Shown here: positions 55,713-63,191 of the stretch, piece by piece
Layout of the letters: every line of letters begins with the position of its first letter
Numbering within the stretch: position 1 is the stretch's first letter
Assembly (NCBI RefSeq): GCF_001317355.1
Contig: NZ_LKET01000039.1
Coordinates: 186,001 to 250,000 of the forward strand
Length of the DNA: 64,000 nucleotides
Direction: 5' to 3'
Source of the DNA: Oxobacter pfennigii
Lineage (GTDB): Bacteria; Bacillota; Clostridia; Clostridiales; Oxobacteraceae
The notes under the pieces: model-generated
What the model was told of the DNA's origin: nothing
Database searches by the model: none
What the model saw: the letters and a program-made list of their open reading frames with translations, nothing else
Position numbers and translations under genes: made by a program

Positions 55713-56837
55713 ATGAAAATATCAAAAAAAGATGCGCTAATATGGTTTGAGTTTTTTTCAATGCTGCCGGAGGATGAGGAGCTCATGATAAAGCAACAGG
55801 AAATCATATACGCTACATTTGCACAAATTGAAGAAGCAATCGATCATAGAAATGATATGTTAATGTCAGAAATCAGAGGCTTAAAAACCTTAGAGAATAG
55901 AACCATTTTTGTAGGGAATGAAGGCAAATTCCCAAGAGGATGCAGGTCTTGTTTGTTGGGAACTGGATTGAGTGCAATCAGGAAAACCAACAAATGTAAT
56001 ATAGAGTGCAAGTTTTGTTATAATTACGGAGAACTGGATGATATTACTCCCGTCGGTGAAGGTATGTGGGAAATAGGAGGTACGAAATTTTATGAGAAGG
56101 ATATTGATTTACTTCTTTCCATCCAACAAAAACCTACCGGCATTTCTTACGTTTATTTAGAGCCATTCATGGAGATTGAAAAATACTATTCGGTTGTAAA
56201 GAAATTCAGTGGTTCTCAAATTTATCAGCATCTGTACACAAATGGTACCTTGGCTTCGGAAGAGACATTGAAAGCATTAGGTGAAGCAGGTCTTGACGAG
56301 ATACGTTTCAACCTGGGTGCTTCAAATTGTTCGGACAAAGTTATTAAAAATATGGGAATAGCGAAAAAATATATTAAAAATGTAGGTATTGAAACTCCAA
56401 TGACTCCTGAGTTTTTTAAAAGCTTTTTTAAGAAAAAGCAGGCGATCTTAGAGACAAAGCTTGATTTTATCAATTGTGCAGAATTACACTTAAATGAGAA
56501 TAACATAGGCAATTATTATGGGGAAAACATGTATATCTTAAGACATGGCTATATATCTCCCATTTGGAGCAGGGAATTAACTCTGAAGTTTATGAAAATA
56601 GCCGATGAAGAAAACTGGGATTTAGCAGTTCATGATTGCTCAAACTATACAAAGTTTGCTAGGGGTTTGAATTTGAGCAGCAAAGAGGGCAAGTGGTTCG
56701 GAGCCAGCAATTATGCCTGTGAGTTTACCAAGATACCATATGAAGTATTTTTACCAATACTGCGCGATGACAATTTCAAATTTTTAAGTGAAGAAGAATT
56801 GCCTGACGGCTATAAACCAGGGGAGATGATTTTTTAG
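55713..56837 (+). CDS. Radical SAM protein
   Basis: 374 residues. The iron-sulfur cluster motif CNIECKFCYNYGELDD (CxxxCxxC, about residue 94) binds 4Fe-4S and SAM. A radical SAM barrel follows (TNGTL, EIRFNLGASN). It resembles uncharacterised radical SAM proteins of anaerobes. The extra N-terminal Cys (CRSCLLG, about 77) may bind a second metal or be structural. The reaction and partner are unknown. The SD is AAGGA. Confidence 0.87.
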   Translation: MKISKKDALIWFEFFSMLPEDEELMIKQQEIIYATFAQIEEAIDHRNDMLMSEIRGLKTLENRTIFVGNEGKFPRGCRSCLLGTGLSAIRKTNKCNIECKFCYNYGELDDITPVGEGMWEIGGTKFYEKDIDLLLSIQQKPTGISYVYLEPFMEIEKYYSVVKKFSGSQIYQHLYTNGTLASEETLKALGEAGLDEIRFNLGASNCSDKVIKNMGIAKKYIKNVGIETPMTPEFFKSFFKKKQAILETKLDFINCAELHLNENNIGNYYGENMYILRHGYISPIWSRELTLKFMKIADEENWDLAVHDCSNYTKFARGLNLSSKEGKWFGASNYACEFTKIPYEVFLPILRDDNFKFLSEEELPDGYKPGEMIF

Positions 56838-56899
56838 GTCAAAAACCTTATCCAACAAGTTTGCATACTTGATAAAATCAAGGGTCAAATCAAAAAATG

Positions 56900-56938
56900 A
56901 GCAGGTGTATTTTCAGAATGAAGATGCCCCTGCTTTTT
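56900..56938 (+). terminator. Terminator after the radical SAM gene
   Basis: AGCAGG pairs with CCTGCT and is followed by TTTTTTATTTT. It lies about 60 bases after the stop and insulates the following gene cluster. Confidence 0.75.
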
Positions 56939-57075
56939 TATTTTATTTCCTGAAAGTACTGACAGCCCAGAAAAATTTGAGGATAAAGCATGTCATCATA
57001 CAGCAACGCCGGATAGATATTCAGCTACTTTGATATCTTTGAGTTGGAGCATTAAAAATAAAAAACAAATAATTA

Positions 57076-57103
57076 TTGACATATGTCGGAAATCAGTTAT
57101 AAT
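57076..57103 (+). promoter_or_regulatory. Strong sigma-A-type promoter of the ORP-like cluster
   Basis: TTGACA (57076-57081) and TATAAT (57098-57103) with a 16-base spacer, both consensus. The -35 overlaps the first GACATATGTC palindrome, so the promoter is probably repressible. Confidence 0.8.
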
Positions 57104-57126
57104 TATATTATATATGACATATGTCA
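57077..57126 (+). promoter_or_regulatory. Paired palindromic operators TGACATATGTC
   Basis: The sequence TGACATATGTC occurs at 57077-57087 (across the -35) and again at 57115-57126 (downstream of the -10), each followed by (A/G)GAAAT, with 38 bases between starts. This fits cooperative binding of a dimeric repressor. The DUF134 protein encoded by the second gene is the obvious candidate (inference). Confidence 0.65.
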
Positions 57127-57149
57127 GAAATTATAAGGAGGTGAATGGT

Positions 57150-57422
57150 GTGCCCAAAAGAGACGGAACTGGACCGAGGGGCGCTGGTTCAATGACCGGA
57201 AGAGGTTTAGGACCTTGCATTGGTGCAAATATAGTTAGATATCGTGCTGATTCGGGGGTGGAATTAGGCCTTGCATGCAGATATGGATTTGCTGGCGGCT
57301 CTGGAAGAGGTTTTGCAGTTAATCAGCCTTCTTTTAAGATACAAAAAGAGAAGCTGAAACATCAAAAAAATATCTTGCAGAACCGACTCGAAGCTATTGA
57401 TAAGCAGTTAGAAAACCTATAA
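57150..57422 (+). CDS. DUF5320-family small protein
   Basis: 90 residues. The N-terminus MPKRDGTGPRGAGSMTGRGL is the DUF5320 signature found next to NifX/MinD-type genes in anaerobes. A Gly-rich middle leads to a coiled-coil end (KEKLKHQKNILQNRLEAIDK). It starts at GTG (SD AAGGAGGTG); the upstream in-frame ATG falls in the promoter and is rejected. It is the first gene of the ORP-like cluster. Confidence 0.85.
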   Translation: MPKRDGTGPRGAGSMTGRGLGPCIGANIVRYRADSGVELGLACRYGFAGGSGRGFAVNQPSFKIQKEKLKHQKNILQNRLEAIDKQLENL

Positions 57423-57485
57423 TGTACATCAGGGATAACCGGGGACGCTCTGATAATTTCTGATTAGAAGTGAGGTGATAAAATT

Positions 57486-57851
57486 ATGCCGAGGCCAATG
57501 AAATGGAGAAAAGTATGCTGCTTACCCGAGAGAAATAAATTCGGGCCTCTTGGTTTGCCTGCAGATGTAAAGAATTGTGTGAATATGACAGTTGACGAGT
57601 ATGAAACTATAAGACTTATTGATTTGGAAGGTTTTACACAAGAAGAGTGCGCCAGCAAGATGAATGTAGCTCGTACTACTGTTCAAGGCATTTATATCGA
57701 AGCGAGAAAGAAATTGGCTGAATCATTAGTAAACGGGAAGATACTGCTGATTGAAGGAGGCGAATATCGGCTCTGCGACGGCCTGGGAAATGGATGTGGA
57801 CGTGGCTGCCGTAGACATAGGCGCGTAATTGATTTTGATGATAAAGAGTAG
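57486..57851 (+). CDS. DUF134-family HTH protein, probable cluster regulator
   Basis: 121 residues of the DUF134 family: [20 protein letters not shown] at the start, [24 protein letters not shown] as HTH (about 58-80) and a Cys/His-rich tail ([17 protein letters not shown]). The Cys residues may bind an iron-sulfur cluster or metal and make it a redox or metal sensor (inference). Its position fits autoregulation through the upstream palindromes. The SD is GAGGTG. Confidence 0.88.
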   Translation: MPRPMKWRKVCCLPERNKFGPLGLPADVKNCVNMTVDEYETIRLIDLEGFTQEECASKMNVARTTVQGIYIEARKKLAESLVNGKILLIEGGEYRLCDGLGNGCGRGCRRHRRVIDFDDKE

Positions 57852-57970
57852 CGAAGTGACTGATTATATATTCTGGAAAGATAATTGAACATTTTATGTA
57901 TTTGCAAAGTGTGGGCGGTTAACGTAATTCTATGAAAATTATTTAAGTTAAAATAAAGTGGAGGGTTCTT

Positions 57971-58339
57971 ATGAAGATAGCAATACCTGTAGATGAAAAA
58001 GATATGGGAACAAAGGTATGTGTATCCTTTGGACGCACTCCCTATTTCCTTATTTATGATACTGAAACGAAAAAGAGCACATTTCTTGACAACAGCGCAG
58101 CAGCAAGTGCAGGCGGCGCAGGGATTAAGGCAGCACAAACAATCGCAGATAATGAGATTAACGCATTGCTCACTCCCCGATGTGGGGAAAATGCCTCCGG
58201 CCTGCTTAAAGATGCTGGTATCAGGATATTTAAAACGATAAACGTTCAAGCCCAGGACAATATTGATGATTTTATTGCCGGAAAGCTTTCTTTATTGAAT
58301 GAAATTCATGCCGGGTTTCACGGTCACGGAGGCAATTAA
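57971..58339 (+). CDS. NifX/NafY-type dinitrogenase iron-molybdenum cofactor family protein
   Basis: 122 residues with the family pattern KIAIPVDEKDMGTKVCVSFG, then YFLIYD, GAGIKAAQTIADNEINALL and PRCGENASGLLKDAGI. Such proteins (for example MTH1175 and the ORP proteins) bind metal-sulfur cofactors. No other nitrogen-fixation genes are in the window, so nitrogenase is unlikely. In an ORP complex it would carry the Mo-Cu-type cluster (from family knowledge). The SD is GGAGG. Confidence 0.9.
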   Translation: MKIAIPVDEKDMGTKVCVSFGRTPYFLIYDTETKKSTFLDNSAAASAGGAGIKAAQTIADNEINALLTPRCGENASGLLKDAGIRIFKTINVQAQDNIDDFIAGKLSLLNEIHAGFHGHGGN

Positions 58340-58340
58340 T

Positions 58341-59177
58341 ATGAGGATAGCTGTACTAAGCGGCAAAGGCGGTACAGGAAAAACACTAGTATCAGTGAAC
58401 TTGGCTGCGACAGCGAAAATGTCAATATATATAGATTGTGATGTTGAAGAACCAAATGGATATCTGTTCTTTAAACCAGAAGATGTTCAGGAAGAGGCAA
58501 TATCAGTAAAAATTCCAAAGGTGGATAATGAACTTTGCAATGGATGTCGAAAGTGTATTGGTTTCTGCAAATTCAATGCTCTTGCTTATATCAAAGATAA
58601 GCTGATTGTCTTTGATGAGGTTTGCCATTCCTGCAGCGGCTGTGTTATGCTTTGCCCTGAAAAGGCGTTGTCGGAGAAGGAAAAGATTATCGGCAGAGTT
58701 CAAAAAGGAACTTCAGATCAGGTAGCGGTATACACAGGAATATTAAACGTCGGTGAAGCTTCGGGCATACCTGTCATAAAAAAGCTGCTTGTTGAGAATA
58801 AACTTAAAGCAGATAAACACACTTTTATTGACTGCCCTCCTGGAAGTGCTTGTACCGTAATAGAAAGCATCAAGGATGCAGACTATTGTATATTGGTAGC
58901 TGAACCTACATTGTTTGGAGTTCATAATCTCAATATGGTATATGAACTGGTCAGGTTGTTTGGTAAGCAATACGGGGTGATTCTTAACAAATGTTTGGAG
59001 GAAGAAAATCCGGCAGAGAAATTCTGTTTAGAAAAAAACATCAAGATATTAGGCCGAATTCCCTTTGACACCGAACTTGGAACACTGAATTCAAATGCGG
59101 AAATTGCCGTAAGGAAAAGTGAAAAATATCTGGATATGTTTTCTTTACTGCTGGAAGCTGTGACAAGGGAGGTGTAG
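58341..59177 (+). CDS. MinD-type ATPase with inserted ferredoxin domain 1
   Basis: 278-residue deviant Walker P-loop ATPase (LSGKGGTGKTLVSVNLA, about 5-21). A two-cluster ferredoxin insert is at about 60-110: CNGCRKCIGFCKFNA and CHSCSGCVMLCPEKA. The switch region DCPPGSAC is visible. In ORP clusters two such ATPases work as a pair. The ATG at 58341 is chosen because it follows GGAGG at 58328-58332; the upstream in-frame start overlaps the NifX-like gene. A single base separates its end from the next gene. Confidence 0.92.
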   Translation: MRIAVLSGKGGTGKTLVSVNLAATAKMSIYIDCDVEEPNGYLFFKPEDVQEEAISVKIPKVDNELCNGCRKCIGFCKFNALAYIKDKLIVFDEVCHSCSGCVMLCPEKALSEKEKIIGRVQKGTSDQVAVYTGILNVGEASGIPVIKKLLVENKLKADKHTFIDCPPGSACTVIESIKDADYCILVAEPTLFGVHNLNMVYELVRLFGKQYGVILNKCLEEENPAEKFCLEKNIKILGRIPFDTELGTLNSNAEIAVRKSEKYLDMFSLLLEAVTREV

Positions 59178-59178
59178 T

Positions 59179-60051
59179 ATGAAACAGCTGTTAATCCTTA
59201 GCGGTAAAGGCGGCACAGGAAAAACTACCATTGCCAGTGCGTTTATAAGGCTTGCCGATGCCAAGGCTTATGCTGATTGTGATGTGGATGCGCCTAACCT
59301 GCACCTTATAACAGGGCAAAACTCCGATCCTATAAAAACAGACTATTATGGCCTTCCAAAGGCTGAGATAAATTCAAAATCGTGCATTGAATGCGATCAG
59401 TGCAGGCAAGGCTGTAGGTTTGATGCTATTTCAGCAGAGAAGATATACAAAGTGGATCCTCTTGCCTGTGAGGGATGTGGGGTTTGTAAAGTTGTTTGCC
59501 CTGTAGATGCTATATCATTAAAACCGGCTGTAGCAGGAGAACTGATGATGTATACAAATGAAGAAAAAGTATTTTCAACAGCTCAGCTTAAAATGGGAAG
59601 CGGTACTTCCGGTAAATTGGTCGCAGAGGTAAAAAAACAGCTGAAATCGGCAGCAGTTGATGTTGAACTGGCAATTATTGACGGCTCTCCCGGAATAGGC
59701 TGCCCTGTCATAGCATCCCTTAGCGGTGCGGATATGGTTTTGATTGTGGCGGAGCCATCCGTATCAGGTATCAGCGATATGGAACGTATTATAAAAACTG
59801 CGGCTAAATTTGGAACAAAAACAGCAGTTTGTGTCAACAAATTTGATACTAATCTTGATAATACCGATAAGATAGAGGTTTTTTGCGAAAAAGAAGGCTT
59901 GCATTTTGTCGGCAAGATACCTTTTGATTCGGAAGCAGTCAAAGCTATCAATAATGGACGAACTATCACAGATATAAATTGTTCATCGGGGGCAGCAGTT
60001 AAGGAGGTCTATAATAAGACCATGGAACTATTTAATAAGGTCGTGGGATAA
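59179..60051 (+). CDS. MinD-type ATPase with inserted ferredoxin domain 2
   Basis: 290 residues; paralogue of the preceding gene. P-loop LSGKGGTGKTTIASAFI (about 6-22), ferredoxin insert CIECDQCRQGCRFDAI and CEGCGVCKVVCPVDAI (about 64-115), then IIDGSPGIGCPVIASL. The first ATPase has the signature Lys in GKGGTGK, as does this one, so both may hydrolyse ATP as homo- or heterodimers. It is translationally linked to the first. The SD is GGGAGGTG. Confidence 0.93.
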   Translation: MKQLLILSGKGGTGKTTIASAFIRLADAKAYADCDVDAPNLHLITGQNSDPIKTDYYGLPKAEINSKSCIECDQCRQGCRFDAISAEKIYKVDPLACEGCGVCKVVCPVDAISLKPAVAGELMMYTNEEKVFSTAQLKMGSGTSGKLVAEVKKQLKSAAVDVELAIIDGSPGIGCPVIASLSGADMVLIVAEPSVSGISDMERIIKTAAKFGTKTAVCVNKFDTNLDNTDKIEVFCEKEGLHFVGKIPFDSEAVKAINNGRTITDINCSSGAAVKEVYNKTMELFNKVVG

Positions 60052-60142
60052 GATTATGATTATCCGATTGATTGTTCTTAAAGTATTGATTATCTGTCAA
60101 CAGAAGGTAAAATAATAATCTAAATATAAAGGAGCTAATATT

Positions 60143-61342
60143 ATGAGCGAAAATTGCGATCAAAACTGTAACAGTTGCTCTGAAGACTGTGCAGAAAGAA
60201 AAGAAGAAAAAAACGATTTTTCAGCTAAACCCCACCAGATGAGCAGCATTAAAAAGGTTATTGGTGTTGTCAGCGGCAAAGGAGGAGTCGGCAAGTCACT
60301 TGTTACTTCCATGCTTGCAGCTATCATGAACAGAAGGGGTTATCATACCGCTATTCTTGATGCGGACGTTACCGGGCCTTCCATTCCTAAAGCATTTGGT
60401 ATCACAGAAAAAGCTACAGTCGATGAACTTGGGCTATTCCCCGTTAAAACCAAGACCGGTATTGAAATCATGTCTATTAATTTACTTTTAGAAAATGATA
60501 CTGATCCGGTTGTTTGGAGAGGACCTATTATTGCCGGTACTGTCAAGCAGTTTTGGACTGATGTTATCTGGAGTGATGTGGATTTTATGTTCATCGATAT
60601 GCCCCCGGGCACCGGCGATGTTCCGCTTACGGTATTTCAATCCATTGCTGTCGATGGGATTATAGTAGTAACATCTCCGCAGGAGCTTGTATCCATGATT
60701 GTATCTAAAGCAGTAAAGATGGCTGAAATGATGAATATACCCATTATTGGTCTGGTAGAAAATATGTCCTATTTTAAATGTCCCGATAACGGTAAAGATT
60801 ATCAGATATTTGGAGACAGCCATATTGAGGAAATAGCTGATAAGCATAATCTAAAAGTTCTTGCAAAATTACCGATTGATCCGGAAATTTCAGCTGCATG
60901 TGATAATGGTATGATAGAGTTTATTGAGGGCGGCTGGTTCGAACCGGTCGCAAAAATATTAGAAAAAATGGAGGAGAAAAAAATGATTAAAATTGCTGTG
61001 GCAAGTGAAAATGAAATGGTAACCGAGCATTTTGGGCATTGCGTTAATTTCAATATTTTTGAAGCTGCTGATGATAAGGTAGTCAGAAGTGAATCCATCC
61101 CAAATCCAGGACATAAACCCGGCTTCCTTCCTAATTTTTTGAATGATATGGGAGTAAATGTGATTATTTCAGGCGGTATGGGCAGCGGAGCTATTGATAT
61201 CTTCAATGAAAAAGGAATAGAGGTGATAGTAGGAGCAAGCGGTAATGCTAAAGCAGCAGCGGAAGCATATCTTAAAGGCACCCTGAAATCTACTGGTTCT
61301 GTCTGTCATGAACACCAACATCATGATGAGTGCGGAGAATAG
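60143..61342 (+). CDS. MrpORP: Mrp/NBP35 P-loop ATPase fused to a NifX-type domain
   Basis: 399 residues. A Cys-rich N-terminus (CDQNCNSCSEDC) is followed by an Mrp/NBP35 iron-sulfur carrier ATPase (SGKGGVGKSLVTSML, about 42-56; FIDMPPGTGDVPLTV). The usual C-terminal CxxC of Mrp reads CPDNG, so the second Cys is missing. From about 280 a NifX-like domain begins (IKIAVASENEMVTEHFGHC), ending in a His-rich tail (HEHQHHDE). This fusion is the hallmark of ORP clusters and may deliver the cofactor. The SD is AAAGGAG. Confidence 0.92.
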   Translation: MSENCDQNCNSCSEDCAERKEEKNDFSAKPHQMSSIKKVIGVVSGKGGVGKSLVTSMLAAIMNRRGYHTAILDADVTGPSIPKAFGITEKATVDELGLFPVKTKTGIEIMSINLLLENDTDPVVWRGPIIAGTVKQFWTDVIWSDVDFMFIDMPPGTGDVPLTVFQSIAVDGIIVVTSPQELVSMIVSKAVKMAEMMNIPIIGLVENMSYFKCPDNGKDYQIFGDSHIEEIADKHNLKVLAKLPIDPEISAACDNGMIEFIEGGWFEPVAKILEKMEEKKMIKIAVASENEMVTEHFGHCVNFNIFEAADDKVVRSESIPNPGHKPGFLPNFLNDMGVNVIISGGMGSGAIDIFNEKGIEVIVGASGNAKAAAEAYLKGTLKSTGSVCHEHQHHDECGE

Positions 61343-61356
61343 CTGAGGAGGTATAT

Positions 61357-61830
61357 ATGACGACTGCTCTTTATGTTTTTGCAATAGCAGCTCTTGGCGT
61401 CTCTATTTTTAAGAGCAAGGAAAAGACAATGCTTGCTCTTAAAAAAGCGTGGAAATCATTTGAAAATATATTGCCTCAATTTCTATCTATCCTGATTATT
61501 ATAGGTGTGATATTGGCAATTTTAACGCCCGAGCAAATTTCAGAAGTATTAGGCAGCGAATCAGGGTGGTATGGCGTGTTGATTGCCGCTGGTATAGGAT
61601 CTGTTACCCTGGTTCCTGCATTTGTAGCATTTCCGCTGGCAGCTGCCTTGTTAAGAAACGGCGCAGGAATTATGCAGATTGCAGCTTTTGTATCTACACT
61701 TATGATGGTTGGTATTGTAACTATGCCAATTGAAATTAAGTACTTTGGGAAAAAAGCGGCAATTTTAAGAAACGTTACAGCATTAGCTTTTTCCTTAGCT
61801 GTTGCATTGGTTATGGGGGTGATGCTATGA
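61357..61830 (+). CDS. Half-size permease, DUF318/COG0701 type (first half)
   Basis: 157 residues with four hydrophobic segments. The motif PAFVAFPLAAALLRNGAG (about 87-104) matches the conserved PxxxxFPLxxxLL of the DUF318/COG0701 predicted permeases, which are often found as a split pair. It overlaps the next gene by 4 bases (ATGA). It is probably a metal or sulfur-compound transporter serving the ORP-like cluster (inference). Start: the ATG at 61357 with SD GAGGAGGT. Confidence 0.85.
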   Translation: MTTALYVFAIAALGVSIFKSKEKTMLALKKAWKSFENILPQFLSILIIIGVILAILTPEQISEVLGSESGWYGVLIAAGIGSVTLVPAFVAFPLAAALLRNGAGIMQIAAFVSTLMMVGIVTMPIEIKYFGKKAAILRNVTALAFSLAVALVMGVML

Positions 61831-62378
61831 GAACAAAAGTGTTAAGACTGGTTAAAAGGTATAAGATTTTTCTTCTGCTTGCTGTTCTCAACGTAGCTAT
61901 ACTAACTTTCCACCCTCAGGTGGGAGCCAAGTCGATACAGTTAACATGGTCGAGTTTGCTTGAGATGCTGTCAGTTTTGCCGCCAATTTTTATCTTGCTT
62001 GGATTATTGGATGTTTGGGTGGAGAAAGAAACCATGATAAAATATATGGGAGACAATTCAGGCTTGATTGGAGTATTGCTTGCTTTCTTTTTAGGTTCTG
62101 CTGCTGCCGGACCATTATATGCTGCTTTTCCTGTTGCAGGTGTATTGCTGAAAAAGGGCAGTAAGTTATCAAATGTTCTTATCATGCTTGGAGCATGGTC
62201 AACCACGAAAATTCCATTAATATTATTTGAGGCATCAGCTCTTGGATTTAAGTTCATGCTTTTAAGATTGGTCTTGGATATAGTCGGGATAGCTTTCATT
62301 TCATACTTTATTGAAAAGATGCTGTCTAAAGAGGAAAAAGGTGCAATATATCAAAATGTATTAACTATGGATGAGTGA
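61827..62378 (+). CDS. Half-size permease, DUF318/COG0701 type (second half)
   Basis: 183 residues with four or five hydrophobic segments. AAAGPLYAAFPVAGVLLKKG (about 90-109) is the counterpart of the motif in the preceding gene. The ATGA overlap with that gene supports a heterodimeric transporter made of two halves. It is the last gene before a short gap that precedes the CGGC protein. Confidence 0.85.
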   Translation: MRTKVLRLVKRYKIFLLLAVLNVAILTFHPQVGAKSIQLTWSSLLEMLSVLPPIFILLGLLDVWVEKETMIKYMGDNSGLIGVLLAFFLGSAAAGPLYAAFPVAGVLLKKGSKLSNVLIMLGAWSTTKIPLILFEASALGFKFMLLRLVLDIVGIAFISYFIEKMLSKEEKGAIYQNVLTMDE

Positions 62379-62516
62379 CTTGTAGTGTTTTACTATTAAT
62401 TATTTATGGTAGCTGCCCTCGCAATCTAAAATACGATGGCATATTCTTAAATTAAAAAGCACCTTGAAATGGTTGATAAAAAACAACACAATTAATACGT
62501 AAGGGGGATTTTTTAC

Positions 62517-62849
62517 GTGAAAGTCGGATTAATCAGATGCATGCAAACAGAGGACATGTGTCCTGCAACAACAGATTTTCAAGTAATGAGGGATAAGAGA
62601 TGTGCATTTGAAGGTGTAGATGGTGAAATTGAGGTGATCGGCGTAAACACTTGCGGTGGGTGCCCCGGTAAAAAAGCTGTAACAAGAGCTGCTGAAATGA
62701 TAAAACGAGGTGCTGATACAATTGCTTTAGCATCCTGTATCACAAGAGGAAATCCAATAGGCTTTGCATGTCCCCATGCGCAGGCGATGAAGGATGCCAT
62801 CTACAGAAGACTTGGTAATTCAGTAAAAATTATTGATTACACTCATTAA
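62517..62849 (+). CDS. CGGC-domain protein
   Basis: 110 residues. The diagnostic CGGCPGK (about 44-50) and further Cys (MQTEDMCPATTD, ASCITRG, FACPHAQ) match the CGGC domain family, probable metal-binding proteins of anaerobes. It is often found near MinD/NifX-type clusters. The GTG start has SD AAGGGGG 10 bases upstream. It is separated from the permeases by 138 bases and may have its own promoter. Confidence 0.87.
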   Translation: MKVGLIRCMQTEDMCPATTDFQVMRDKRCAFEGVDGEIEVIGVNTCGGCPGKKAVTRAAEMIKRGADTIALASCITRGNPIGFACPHAQAMKDAIYRRLGNSVKIIDYTH

Positions 62850-62912
62850 TTAATATTTTTTATAAGGCAATGAACATATAAAATGGTACCATACCTGTTG
62901 TATAAAATGTGC

Positions 62913-62947
62913 GGGCGTATCTTTAAATGAAGATATGCCCGTTTCTT
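62913..62947 (+). terminator. Terminator after the CGGC gene
   Basis: GGGCGTATCTT pairs with AGATATGCCC around TAAATGA and is followed by GTTTCTTT. The remainder of the 342-bp gap up to 63191 holds no gene, only a short AT-rich palindrome near 63071-63103 (TTATAATTAA / TTAATTATAA). Confidence 0.72.
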
Positions 62948-63146
62948 TATGACTTTATAAGTTTATTTCATAGAAATTATAAAATTGAAGAAATCAAAAA
63001 GTGCGAATTTTGTTCTAATTTTAATGGGCATTTTATAGATGACATCGGAATTTAGTTAGAGTCTTTAATGTTATAATTAACTCTCTACAATTTAATTATA
63101 ACATATAAAAGATTCTAAAGGCAGACTGTTTGTTTCGATTTGATAC

Positions 63147-63155
63147 TGCTATAAT
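63147..63155 (+). promoter_or_regulatory. Extended -10 promoter of the PEP-synthase-like gene
   Basis: TGCTATAAT lies 37 bases upstream of the start codon and has the extended -10 form. No clear -35 is present. Confidence 0.4.
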
Positions 63156-63191
63156 GTATTCACGTTATTGAGATTAAAAGGAGGAAAACGG

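Noticed and set aside
57971-60051. Nitrogen-fixation genes
   Set aside because: NifX-like and MinD-like proteins are present, but nifH, nifD, nifK and nifB are absent; the ORP-type cluster fits better.
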